From Hyphomicrobiales bacterium (GTDB lineage: Bacteria; Pseudomonadota; Alphaproteobacteria; Rhizobiales; Xanthobacteraceae): a stretch of 50,019 bases of DNA. This document shows, in pieces, positions 8,023-16,287 of the stretch (the first letter of the stretch is position 1; every line of letters begins with the position of its first letter). Location of the stretch: the NCBI GenBank assembly GCA_021323775.1, contig JAJPKK010000289.1, positions 1 to 50,019 of the forward strand, in the 5' to 3' direction. The notes below the pieces were generated by a model. That model did no database searches, was not told the DNA's origin, and saw only the letters and a program-made list of their open reading frames with translations. Position numbers and translations under genes: made by a program.

Positions 8023-8382
8023 CTATCCGAACAGCGCCCTGCTGATTGCCTCTGGCGTCGTCGGCTTTTCGCAGCGCTTCACGCCGGCGAAGCGCGCCGG
8101 AACAGCATTGGCGTCATAGCCGGTGGTAAAGACGAAAGGTATGCCGCGGGCCGCCAGCGCATCCGCCACCGGATAGGCCATTTCGCCGCGCAAATTGACG
8201 TCGAGGATGGCCGCGTCCAGTTGCGTTTGCTCCACCGCCTCAAGGGCGGCGCGCACATTCGAAGCAGGCCCGACGACGTGGGCTCCCGCCGCCTCCAAAT
8301 AAGCCGACATGTCCATTGCAACCAGGTACTCGTCCTCGACCACCAAAACACGTTTGTCCGAAATCCGTGAGGTCGTGGCCAT
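8023..8382 (-). CDS. Single-domain response regulator (receiver only)
   Basis: This 119-residue protein is a lone CheY-like receiver: acidic pair Glu16-Asp17, phosphoacceptor Asp61 in AAILDVNL, Thr87 in FTTGYD and Lys106 in CEKPTT. No output domain or adjacent histidine kinase is present, so it must be phosphorylated by a kinase elsewhere. The sequence is close to the stand-alone receivers common in Hyphomicrobiales. ATG 8382 was chosen to start just before the first strand (KRVLVVEDE). Confidence 0.9.
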   Translation of the reverse strand: MATTSRISDKRVLVVEDEYLVAMDMSAYLEAAGAHVVGPASNVRAALEAVEQTQLDAAILDVNLRGEMAYPVADALAARGIPFVFTTGYDANAVPARFAGVKRCEKPTTPEAISRALFG

Positions 8383-8649
8383 GGTCGGCGCTCCTGCTTC
8401 GCGTCCATGCCGGGCGGCGGCGCTATCGAGCATCCCACGCCCGTCTCGTCAAGCCTCGTACGGTCCCGGCGCCATGCGAACAGGGAAGGGCGCACTCGAT
8501 CAGCGCGCGCCGCGCGAGGCTGGGGACCCCGAATGCTCCCGCCAATCTGGCCTTTTTAAACAGCGCAGGACCATTGCGGTTTAGCCGCCGAAGTCGCAAT
8601 AAAGCAGCAAAGCCGGCAGAGCGCCGGACTGAAAAGAAGGGGCCCACGA

Positions 8650-8892
8650 ATGATCAGCCAGACGGCGCCGGAAGGCGAACCGCATTTCGTCCTGACCATG
8701 GCAGAGCATACCGAGATGTGCGGCCAGATGGCCCGCGCGTTCGGCAATGAGCGCTTCGAGCCGCCCGCCCCATTCGGCGAAGTCGTCTACATCGTGGAGA
8801 ATCACGATCGCGGCTGGCGCTTACGATTCCAATCCCGGCCTCGACCCCGGCACCCGCGTGCCCTATATCATGGCCCGCACGCTATTAAACCT
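8650..8892 (+). pseudogene. Frameshifted, truncated DUF3891 gene
   Basis: The frame starts well (AAGAAGGGG before ATG 8650) and reads FVLTMAEHTEMCGQMARAFG, then VENHDRGW, as in DUF3891. At about 8817 the frame breaks: the expected AYDSNPGLDPGTRVPYIMART continues in another frame, consistent with loss of two bases or gain of one. Similarity ends after about 80 residues, whereas intact family members are roughly three times longer. The gene is therefore dead, with both a frameshift and a 3' deletion. Confidence 0.75.
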
Positions 8893-8964
8893 TCGCGTTC
8901 GTGCACTTATAGTGCCGCGCCTCAAGCAAACAAACTCGGTTTCGCATCTCAACGATAATCTCGC

Positions 8965-11001
8965 ATGACAGGGTCCTGGAAGTCCGTCCTTTCGCGCTGC
9001 GTTGCCGCGTCCACAGGCGCAGCGCTTGCTTTGTGTGCAGGTGTTCCAGGTTGGGCGCAGGCGATCACGCCCGCCCCGGCCGGCCCGCAGGCCACGCCCG
9101 CGATCGAGTCGGCTCCGCTCCCGGTCGCAGTCGAGCCCGCAACCGGCGTCGCCATCACCTGGTCCGTCGTCAATCGGTTCCGTCTCTTCCGCGACGAGCG
9201 CGATTTCCGCCGCCACGCGGATGCAACACAAGGACGCACTGTGTTGGAAGCCGAGCAGGCGCTTGCAGCGGCAACCGACGGCCGGGGGTGGGCGCGCGAC
9301 ATCATGGGGCGGCTCTGTCTCGACCGCATCGGCCAGATTGCGGATCAGTGCATGCGCGACGGCGTGCGCGAAGATTATCTCAACCCGGCTGACCACTTAA
9401 TCGAGGTTCGGCTTACCGGCGTCGTTCCGCCTGGGGCCACCTGCGCCTGGACGTTTGGCCCGGAGGGCGGCGCTGCCTTCAGCACTGCGAGCGCGGACTG
9501 TGACGCACCGGTGAGAGCGCGCGCGCCCTACGGCAAGCCGGCCAAGGCGACGGTCGACATCGCGCCGCCGGGCGAGGCGGCGCGCCGTGCGAGCGCCGAC
9601 ATCGCGGTGCGCGATCTCCTCATTGCAGGCCTAGGCGACTCGATCGCTTCCGGCGACGGCAACCCGGATCGCCCGGTCGTTCTCGCCGACGAGGGCTTCT
9701 GCTTTCGCCGCTTCGCACTTGCGGCCAATGCCGAATATTTCCGTCCCGGGCGCGCCGGCTTCTCCGGCGACCGGGCCTGCGACGCCGACCCGGGCTTCGG
9801 CAGCGACCTCCCGGCGTGGGCGCGGCTCTCGGCGCGCTGGATGAACGGGGCGTGCCACCGCTCGCTTTACAGCTATCAACTGCGCGCCGCGCTCGCGCTC
9901 GCAATCGAGAATCCGCATCTCGCCGTCACCTTCCTGCCGCTTGGCTGCACCGGCGCCACCATCGCGGATGGACTTCTCAGTGGTCAGCGCTCCCGCGAAC
10001 TCAACTGCGGGGGAGACGGCGCTCCATGCCCGACCACGATGCCGGCGCAGGTGACGCAGCTTCGCGCCATCATGGCGCGCGCCCAGCGCGGCCAGCCCGC
10101 CCGGATGCTCGATCTCGTGTTCCTCACCGTCGGGGCGAACGACATCAATTTCTCTGGGCTGGTGGCTGATATCATCATCGCAGCGAGAAGCGAGCGGGCG
10201 CTGTTTTCTCGCGCCGGCGTCATCACCGCGGTCGAAGCCGCACAGGAGACACTTGAGAAGAAGCTGCCCAACGACTTCGCGAGGCTGCGTGCCGCGCTCA
10301 AGCCGCTCGTCAATAATGCGCTGGAACGCGTGGTGTTCGTGTCCTACGGCCATCCGGGCCTCGCGGCCGGCGGCGCGCCGTGTCCGGGCGGCCGCGGCGG
10401 CTTCGATATCCACCCTGCCTTCGGGGTTGATGGGGACCGGCTCCGCCGTGTCTCAACGTTTGTGCAGGACAGATTCCTGCCTGGGCTGAAGGAGATTGTC
10501 AGCTGTTCGGCGAGGGGCGTCTGTACGGCCCCGTCCGATGCCATGACCTTCGTGGACGACCACCAGGCAGCGTTCGCAGAGCACGGCTTCTGCGCCGTTG
10601 CCGACAGCGATCCGGCCTTCGACCGCGAATGCTTCTCGCCCGACGGCAAGAGATTCAACGACAGCCTCGTCGAGGGCGCAACCGAGCCTCTCGTCTGCGG
10701 CGCCGCGGTGAGCGAATTCCGCACCTATGCGTCGCGTGCGCGCTGGATCAGGACGCCGAACGACGCCTATTTCGCCGCCATGACGTTTCCGGAAGGCGTT
10801 TCCGCCGTCTTGCACCCGAGCAGCCTGCACGACGCCACCTGGGGCGTGCTGTCCGCCGTCTACGGCGGCGCCATCCACCCGACCGCCGAAGGCCACGCCG
10901 CAATGGCGGATGCGGCGCTCGCAGGGGCAAGGAGTGTCCTGCAACTCCCCGGGGCCAACGATCCCATCGTCGCGGCGCCGCTGCCGACCGAGGCGAAGTG
11001 A
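8965..11001 (+). CDS. Large exported SGNH/GDSL-type hydrolase
   Basis: This 678-residue protein has a signal peptide (about 1-32, ending PGWAQA) and an N-terminal beta-rich region. An SGNH hydrolase domain follows: block I GLGDSIASGDG with nucleophile Ser, block III TVGANDINFSG, and block V HPTAEGHAAMAD near the C-terminus, giving the catalytic His. Many Cys residues (for example GFCFRR, NGACHRS, PLGCTG) suggest periplasmic or extracellular disulfides. It is probably an esterase or lipase of unknown substrate. No operon partner is evident; the broken DUF3891 gene lies upstream. Confidence 0.8.
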   Translation: MTGSWKSVLSRCVAASTGAALALCAGVPGWAQAITPAPAGPQATPAIESAPLPVAVEPATGVAITWSVVNRFRLFRDERDFRRHADATQGRTVLEAEQALAAATDGRGWARDIMGRLCLDRIGQIADQCMRDGVREDYLNPADHLIEVRLTGVVPPGATCAWTFGPEGGAAFSTASADCDAPVRARAPYGKPAKATVDIAPPGEAARRASADIAVRDLLIAGLGDSIASGDGNPDRPVVLADEGFCFRRFALAANAEYFRPGRAGFSGDRACDADPGFGSDLPAWARLSARWMNGACHRSLYSYQLRAALALAIENPHLAVTFLPLGCTGATIADGLLSGQRSRELNCGGDGAPCPTTMPAQVTQLRAIMARAQRGQPARMLDLVFLTVGANDINFSGLVADIIIAARSERALFSRAGVITAVEAAQETLEKKLPNDFARLRAALKPLVNNALERVVFVSYGHPGLAAGGAPCPGGRGGFDIHPAFGVDGDRLRRVSTFVQDRFLPGLKEIVSCSARGVCTAPSDAMTFVDDHQAAFAEHGFCAVADSDPAFDRECFSPDGKRFNDSLVEGATEPLVCGAAVSEFRTYASRARWIRTPNDAYFAAMTFPEGVSAVLHPSSLHDATWGVLSAVYGGAIHPTAEGHAAMADAALAGARSVLQLPGANDPIVAAPLPTEAK

Positions 11002-11365
11002 GCCTGCTCAGAACCACTGCGCAGGGCAAGGGTGAACAAAGGCGCGTTCATTGAAATCGACCGCTGCCGATTTTGACACGTTTTGGCGCCGAAGTCGGGC
11101 AACCCCGACTTCGGTGCGCCGCGCCTAGGCCAAACGCTAAGTCTCGGCGTGAACGTTGACGTAGGCCAAAAACACAATGAGACGGCCGTCGTGAAATTTT
11201 GCCGGATAACATCCCAGGGGATGCCTGACTGAAATTGCCGCGAGCTGCCATGCCATGTCCTCATCAGCGACGAAGGGACATTCGAAGCCAAAATAATCTC
11301 CCGGTGGTCCTACTTGTGCTGACGCCGATTTTCTCAGGATCTCGAAAAAGGGTTGATTCTGTCGA
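11002..11365. other. Intergenic region, repeat-bearing
   Basis: No credible gene. Bases around 11060-11130 contain the words ccgaagtcgggcaacc and gacttcggtgcgccg, forming an imperfect palindrome related to the one at 41359-41456. It lies between convergent genes and may act as a bidirectional terminator. Confidence 0.45.
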
Positions 11366-11764
11366 TTAGCTTTGGGCTTTGGACTTGTTCAGGGTCACGG
11401 CAGCGCGAACCAGAGTCTTCAACGCCTCCTCGTCTATCTTGGCCCCCTCATGGAAGTCGATGGCGCGCCTTGTGTTCCCGTCAAGACTGGAGTTGAAGAG
11501 GCCCGAAGGGTCATTCAGAGCCGCCCCTTTGGCGAAGGTCATCTTCACGACGTTCTTGTAGGTTTCGCCGGTGCAGATCATTCCGTCGTGATACCACACC
11601 GGAACCCCTCTCCACTTCCACTCCTCGACAACTTCGGGATCGACTTCCTTGATCAGGGTACGGAGCCGGCCCAGCATCTTGCCCCGCCAGTCGCCTAGCT
11701 CCTTGATTCTCGCGTCTATGAGCTGAGAAGGGGATTGGCTTTTCTGCGACCCGCTCTTCTTCAT
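11366..11764 (-). CDS. DUF1801 family protein
   Basis: This 132-residue protein carries LGDWRGKMLGRLRTLIKEVDPEVVEEWKW, then GVPVWYHDGMICTGETYKN and VVKMTFAKGAAL, the DUF1801 (YdhG-like) fold. These are small cytoplasmic proteins of unknown biochemical role with a predicted beta-barrel. It starts at ATG 11764 with a basic serine-rich leader that is not part of the domain. It lies downstream of the quinoprotein-associated binding protein, with no evident functional link. Confidence 0.85.
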   Translation of the reverse strand: MKKSGSQKSQSPSQLIDARIKELGDWRGKMLGRLRTLIKEVDPEVVEEWKWRGVPVWYHDGMICTGETYKNVVKMTFAKGAALNDPSGLFNSSLDGNTRRAIDFHEGAKIDEEALKTLVRAAVTLNKSKAQS

Positions 11765-11835
11765 GCCCGTTTCTCCTTCTCAATCCCGAAGTCCCGAGGC
11801 TTTGCGAGATGGGGTCATCGCCACCCGTGCCGATT

Positions 11836-12699
11836 CTACCGGATGCTGCGGTTAATCACCGCTGTGGCCGGAAATTTCTCGCTGTCAAGGATGGCCTGAA
11901 TAGTCCCGTCGGCAGTCAAGGCCGCGATCGCCTGATCGACACTGCTGCGCAGAAAGGATTCCCGCGCCAGCAGGGTCGCCCCAACGTCGACGCTTGATTC
12001 CGGCGCCGGCCGCGGCGCGATCACCCGCAGCTTGGCCAGGCCGGGATCGCTTCGCCGCATCGCCCAGAACGATGGACCCCACACGAGAGCGGCGCCGATC
12101 GAGCCGGAGAGGAGCGCATGCAGCGCGAGCTCATCCGATCCCATCGGGAACCGGCTCCATTGGCGATCGGCCGGCAGCGATTGCAAATACTGGATGAGCC
12201 GGATGTCCGCGCTGGTCCCGATGGTGGCGCCGATTGCCTGCGTGCGCGGCATGTCGGCAAGCGCATTCCATTGCATGTTGGCGGTAACCATGACGTAGGA
12301 TGTGCGATAATAGGGCCGCGTCACGGCGAGCCATTGCGGATAGGCATCCGGAATGAGCTTGAAACCGAGATAGATATCGCAGGTCTCGAGAAACGCGCGG
12401 TAGAGATTGTCGAGGTCCTCGCCGACCGAGTTCTGGCCAAGCTCATGCGGCTTTCCTTCCAGGAGCAGGGCCGCCGCAATCGCCTGCCCGATCTTGCGGG
12501 CAACCGGCAGGTCAGGGTCGCGAATGTCGAGGCAGTATTGCAGCGTTGAGCCGGTCTGGCGCCGGCCGTATTTCCACTCGTCAGGAACGTAGGGTGTGTC
12601 CTGCGCTGAGGCTGGGGCGAGGTAACTCCACGAGGCGACAGCGGAGGCGATGAATGCTGTCGTAGTGAGCAGGGACAGAATGCTTGATCGCAATGGCAT
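11836..12699 (-). CDS. Quinoprotein-dehydrogenase-associated periplasmic binding protein (XoxJ/MoxJ-like)
   Basis: This 287-residue protein has a signal peptide (about 1-33, ending APASAQ) and a type II periplasmic binding fold: LQYCLDIRDPDLPVARKIG, LGFKLIPDAYPQWLAVTRPYY and a C-terminal lobe with GSIGAALVWGPSFW. Proteins of this type accompany PQQ alcohol dehydrogenases and are thought to help mature or activate them rather than to import amino acids. It lies 261 bp downstream of the dehydrogenase gene on the same strand, with a REP element between. ATG 12699 was chosen to expose the signal peptide. No cytochrome c (xoxG) gene is present. Confidence 0.78.
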   Translation of the reverse strand: MPLRSSILSLLTTTAFIASAVASWSYLAPASAQDTPYVPDEWKYGRRQTGSTLQYCLDIRDPDLPVARKIGQAIAAALLLEGKPHELGQNSVGEDLDNLYRAFLETCDIYLGFKLIPDAYPQWLAVTRPYYRTSYVMVTANMQWNALADMPRTQAIGATIGTSADIRLIQYLQSLPADRQWSRFPMGSDELALHALLSGSIGAALVWGPSFWAMRRSDPGLAKLRVIAPRPAPESSVDVGATLLARESFLRSSVDQAIAALTADGTIQAILDSEKFPATAVINRSIR

Positions 12700-12817
12700 C
12701 CGTTTCACACCGGGAACGCTGTGTGCAGCCAGAGTGGGCAAAATCGCCTGCGTTGACCCGGCCGCGTGACGCGGAGCCGCCGGCGATTCTGCCCGCGCTG
12801 TCAGTGCGCAGCCTCTG

Positions 12818-12907
12818 CAGCCCGGATTGAGCGAAGCGAAATCCGGGGCCACCCTTTCCAAAGGGCGATGCCGTTCCGCGGGCTTCGCTTCGCTCAACCC
12901 GGGCTAC
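12818..12907. repeat. REP-A palindrome between dehydrogenase and binding-protein genes
   Basis: Outer arms are agcccggatt and aacccgggct; inner arms gagcgaagcgaa and ttcgcttcgctc form a long hairpin, with a second small palindrome (ccctttccaaaggg) in the loop. It could attenuate or stabilise the mRNA between two genes expected to be co-expressed. Confidence 0.8.
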
Positions 12908-12960
12908 GGCCGCACGCTGGCAAGGCGCGCAAACGGCGCGCCTTGCCCACTCTACAACCA

Positions 12961-14724
12961 TCAATTCGGCAGCGCGAATACCCATAACACCGAACCGCCG
13001 TCGGGGTTCTGGATCTCCGGAGTGAGTGTCGCCAGCGCCTTGGAAAGGCTCGATCCGCTGCCGACCGCGACCGCGACGTATTGCTTGCCGTTGACGCTGT
13101 AGGTGATCGGGAACGAGTTGACGACGTTGTTGAGGCGCATCTGCCATTTCACCTCGCCGGTCGTGTCGTCGAAGGCCCGGAAATAGCGATCCCAGGCGCC
13201 GTTGAAGACAAGCCCGCCGCCGGTCGGCAGCACGGCGGAGGTCTCCGGCGCACGCAGCCGGTACGACCACACTTGCGAGCGGTCCTCAAGCTTGATCGCA
13301 TCGACGCGCCCGATCTTGCCGTCGCTGTTGGGCACGGGAACGCGGGCGAAGATGGCGCGCCCGCCGCCCGTATAGGCCTGGCCCGGATCGAGCGGCGTCG
13401 GGGTGGTGTTCGAGCAGTACTCGTTGAGCGGCATGTAGAGGATGCCGGTCTTAGGGCTGTAAGCCGTTGCCGGCCAGCCGCGGCCGCCCGGATCGGCCGG
13501 GCAGTTGACGGTGGTCTGGCCGATGTGCGGGATCGCGGCGACATTGATGGTCTTCTCGCCGGTCTTGGGATCGATCGCCGCCACCACGTTCTGCGGCACC
13601 GTCTCCTTGTGCCACAGCCATTGACCGTTGGTGCGATCGAGCGCCTCGACGATTCCGAGCTTGCCGGCAGTCACCACCGCCTTGCGGGTCTCGCCATTGA
13701 ACGGCAGGTCGATGAGCTGGCGTTCGTAGACGTAGTCGAGATCCCAGGTGTCGTCTTCGAGGTGCTGGTGGTACCACTCAAGCTTGCCGGTATCCGGGTT
13801 GATGGCGAGCGTCGTGTCCGAATACATCGCGTTGGTCTTCAGGCCCGGCTTTTTCGGCAGCGTGCCGCGCATTTCGGCGATCCACGGATAGGGCTGGCCA
13901 GTGCCGTAGAACACGAGGTTCTGCTCGGGATCGTAGGCGCCGGTAATCCAGGCCGAGGCGCCGAAGCGGCTTTCCAGCGGCAGGCCGTTCCAGGTGTCGT
14001 AGTTCGGATCTCCCGGGTGCGCGATGGTGTAGACGCGCCACAGCTCGGCGCCGGTCTTGGCGTCGTGCCCGGTGATGAAGCAGCCGCCCGGCTCCGCATT
14101 GCCGCAACCGGTCATGCCCTGGATGACCTTGCCGTTGACGATGAACGGTCCGCCCGTGTAGCGCCAGCCCTTGGTCCAGTCGGCGGTGGTGTGGTCCCAC
14201 GCCAGTTTGCCGGTCTTCGCGTCGAGCGCGATGATGTGGGCATCCGAGGTCGCAACGATCAGCTTGTCCTCATAGATCGCCATGTTCCGCTTGGCGAGGA
14301 CGTTCGGGATGTCTTCAAACAGCTTCGCCGGCAGTTCGCGCTTGTATTCCCAGATCAGATCGCCGGTTGCCGCATTGAGCGCCTGGACCTTGTCGGCCCA
14401 GTTGAAGATGAACAGCACGCCGTCGTGGACGAGCGGCGTTGTTTCGGTGGGGCCGGGCGTCATCGACCAGGTCCAGACCGGCCGCAGGTCCTTGACGTTG
14501 TCTTTGTTGATCTGGTCGAGCGGGCTGTAGCCCCAGCCGTTATAGGTCCGGCGCCACATGAGCCAATCCGACGCCGGCGGATCGCGCAGCATTGCGTCGG
14601 TGACCGGCGTCATGGCTGCAGCGGGGTTTGCGGCCTGCGGCGCCTGCGCCATGGCGGAGGCGCCGGCGAGCAGCAGTGCCGGCACGAACAAGGCCGTCGC
14701 TTTCCAGTGTCGGGGCATCACCAT
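12961..14724 (-). CDS. PQQ-dependent alcohol dehydrogenase (methanol/ethanol family), lanthanide-type signature
   Basis: This 586-residue quinoprotein has a signal peptide (about 1-27) and eight-bladed propeller motifs with repeated D-A-x-T-G-x-x-x-W. The catalytic base is probably Asp328 in DDTWDLDY. Asp330, two residues later, is the position that marks lanthanide-dependent XoxF/PedH-type enzymes. The vicinal Cys-Cys pair seen in MxaF/ExaA (CCDVVNRG) aligns with IPNVLAKRN at 139-147, so it is missing. Other cysteines lie at 207 and 215. It should oxidise alcohols in the periplasm and pass electrons to a cytochrome c. GGGAGA precedes ATG 14724. Substrate unknown. Confidence 0.9.
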   Translation of the reverse strand: MVMPRHWKATALFVPALLLAGASAMAQAPQAANPAAAMTPVTDAMLRDPPASDWLMWRRTYNGWGYSPLDQINKDNVKDLRPVWTWSMTPGPTETTPLVHDGVLFIFNWADKVQALNAATGDLIWEYKRELPAKLFEDIPNVLAKRNMAIYEDKLIVATSDAHIIALDAKTGKLAWDHTTADWTKGWRYTGGPFIVNGKVIQGMTGCGNAEPGGCFITGHDAKTGAELWRVYTIAHPGDPNYDTWNGLPLESRFGASAWITGAYDPEQNLVFYGTGQPYPWIAEMRGTLPKKPGLKTNAMYSDTTLAINPDTGKLEWYHQHLEDDTWDLDYVYERQLIDLPFNGETRKAVVTAGKLGIVEALDRTNGQWLWHKETVPQNVVAAIDPKTGEKTINVAAIPHIGQTTVNCPADPGGRGWPATAYSPKTGILYMPLNEYCSNTTPTPLDPGQAYTGGGRAIFARVPVPNSDGKIGRVDAIKLEDRSQVWSYRLRAPETSAVLPTGGGLVFNGAWDRYFRAFDDTTGEVKWQMRLNNVVNSFPITYSVNGKQYVAVAVGSGSSLSKALATLTPEIQNPDGGSVLWVFALPN

Positions 14725-15019
14725 TTTTCTCTCCCGTTTGCTCCGTGACACAAAGTTTACTCCCACGAAATGCGCTCCCCCCGAGAATGCGCCCCTGCAT
14801 TGTTGCGACTTCTCGTGGCGGTCCGAGCTGAGCTTATAGCGGATCGTGTGTTGCCGTTCCATGTCGTGGGAGCGCTGCAGCGGTGCGAAAAATGGAATTC
14901 ACGCGCGAGTGGGCAAAGGACGGTAGCGCAGGGCGCAATTCAGCGGAGTGTATTGCGCCGCCTCATTTCAACTGGACGCGGCGAAGTCGACTGTCGAGGC
15001 TTCGGCCGCGTTTCGCGCC

Positions 15020-15058
15020 GGCAGGGCGCAATGCGCTGCGCCTGTTGCGCCCTATGGC
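15020..15058. repeat. REP-C palindrome (agggcgcaat...ttgcgccct)
   Basis: Arms agggcgca and tgcgccct flank atgcgctgcgcctgt. Related sequences lie near 14932-14975, 27725-27760 and 48762-48805. Confidence 0.65.
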
Positions 15059-15106
15059 CCTGCCATGGGGCCAAACCGGCACGTTCGTCAGCCGCATCAA
15101 TCCATG

Positions 15107-15250
15107 GGCTCGACTTTGACGATGGCGCCGCCGTCACTGTTGCCGACCCACAGGACACGGCCGCGGACAATTCCCGACCACGAAGACGCGCGGGTATCGG
15201 TCACCCGATGTGATAGATCGTTGTTGCGGTCTGGTCGATCGGGAAGAGAG
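15107..15250 (-). pseudogene. Possible remnant of a beta-propeller protein
   Basis: Read on the minus strand, the segment ends G-R-V-L-W-V-G-N-S-D-G-G-A-I-V-K-V-E-P-M-D before a stop at about 15107. This looks like the last blade of a propeller or lyase-type protein. Upstream, ALFPIDQTATTIYHIG is found in another frame, so at least one frameshift separates them. Nothing recognisable remains further upstream. Confidence 0.3.
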
Positions 15251-15466
15251 CCGAATCGCCGGCATGTGAAACAACCGGGCTGCGGCGTGTTTCAAGTTGA
15301 ATGGCCGGGAGAACCGGGAGCCGGCCCTTTGTGCGGCTTGTTGCCTAGCGGGCCCGGTGCGCGGATCGCGACGGCCACAAAGGCTGGCAACCACAATGGT
15401 CGGCCCGCGGCTTGGCCTCATAACCGGCAATGTCAGAGGATGCCGGCGTTGGAGGATGCAGGCGTC

Positions 15467-15500
15467 AGAGATACGGATCAGAGATAAGGATCAGAGATAA
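15467..15500. repeat. Short tandem repeat
   Basis: A 13-bp unit, ggatcagagataa, occurs twice in perfect tandem (15475-15500), preceded by a partial unit. The surrounding gaggatgcaggcgtcagag resembles the GGACAGAGGAC-type repeats in nrdJ and accB-accC. Confidence 0.6.
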
Positions 15501-15611
15501 GGAAAAGTGCGCTGCCAAGCCGGAGGAGCACTTTGGCAACGCACTCTTCGCTCTGCCCGAACCCTTATGCCTGCATCACTCTCCAGGAACGTTGGCACGC
15601 TCAAAAAGTCC

Positions 15612-15651
15612 AGCGCATGATCCGATCGTAGAGTGAACGCCTCATGCGCTG
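15612..15651 (-). terminator. Hairpin downstream of small exported protein gene
   Basis: A perfect 10-bp stem, cagcgcatga with tcatgcgctg, separated by a 20-base loop, lies just after the stop of the minus-strand gene at 15663. No U-tract is seen, so termination is inferred only from position. Confidence 0.4.
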
Positions 15652-15662
15652 GGAGGGAGCCG

Positions 15663-15899
15663 TCAACGGGAGGAGTGGTGCCGGCGGACCTGACGGGTGG
15701 CTGGAGCTACAGCGGCGCTGGCCGTCTGCGGGCAGGCGCCCCAGCTCCCAAACCGGGCGTCCTTGTCATTACCCTTCGAGTAAATAAAGCATTGATTGCC
15801 TTTTTGCATTGGGGCGCCGCCGAGCATATCGGCCTGGGCTGCGGTCAACATGACTCCAAATGCTGCCAAAGCCACTGCAGACAGTGTGAACTTACGCAT
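15663..15899 (-). CDS. Small exported protein, 78 residues
   Basis: It begins MRKFTLSAVALAAFGVMLTA, a clear signal peptide cleaved near AQA-D. The mature part is about 55 residues with two Cys (NQCFIYSK and WGACPQ) that could form one disulfide, and a basic tail. Similar short secreted proteins with a CxxxS..GF/G-WG-C pattern are common in Bradyrhizobium relatives; their function is not known. GGGAGA precedes ATG 15899, and a near-consensus promoter lies 60-90 bp upstream, so it may be strongly expressed. Confidence 0.75.
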   Translation of the reverse strand: MRKFTLSAVALAAFGVMLTAAQADMLGGAPMQKGNQCFIYSKGNDKDARFGSWGACPQTASAAVAPATRQVRRHHSSR

Positions 15900-15962
15900 T
15901 GGTCGTTCTCCCTCAGTTTTGCGTGAGCACCCCACTTTGGGTTGCATTAATTTTACATAAAA

Positions 15963-15990
15963 ATTATATCCAACAAAAAATGTATATCAA
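15963..15990 (-). promoter_or_regulatory. Sigma70-type promoter of the small exported protein
   Basis: On the minus strand TTGATA (15985-15990) and a perfect TATAAT (15963-15968) are separated by 16 bp. They lie in a strongly AT-rich stretch (15945-16050) that stands out from the GC-rich surroundings. The start codon is about 63 bp downstream. Confidence 0.65.
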
Positions 15991-16210
15991 CAAAAAAGTT
16001 AAAAGACATTGCTTTAAGACAAGAATTTTATCCCGTTAATTCCCTTAACCCATTGTTGATGCCTGCGATTTCGGCCTCTCTGCGAGACAACGTCGCCATT
16101 CGGCGGCAGGTGGCCGGCCAAGCATTCGAACGGACTAAGGCGCCGGATCCTAGACCCAGATACCATCGAAGCGCGAACTTGCCCTCTTTGCCCGGTTCGT
16201 TGTAGGCCGA

Positions 16211-16265
16211 CGCGGGCCCCCTTCGCTTCCCTCCCTGCTTGCGGGCAGAGAAGCGAGGGGGCCCG
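16211..16265. repeat. Long hairpin palindrome (REP-B type)
   Basis: Arms gcgggcccccttcgcttc and gaagcgagggggcccgc pair almost perfectly around ctccctgcttgcgggca. Related hairpins with a cttgcggg-like core lie at 32290-32357, 42334-42378 and 44095-44155. It sits 23 bp before hyuA. Confidence 0.75.
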
Positions 16266-16287
16266 CAATCGACTTTGAGCCCTTTCG

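Larger units (their letters stand above)
14725..15662. other. Repeat-rich intergenic region
   Basis: There is no intact gene. It holds the dehydrogenase promoter side, two repeats of the gggcgcaatacgc type (near 14932-14975 and 15020-15058), a possible propeller-protein remnant (15107-15250), a short tandem repeat (15467-15500) and a hairpin (15612-15651). Confidence 0.55.
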
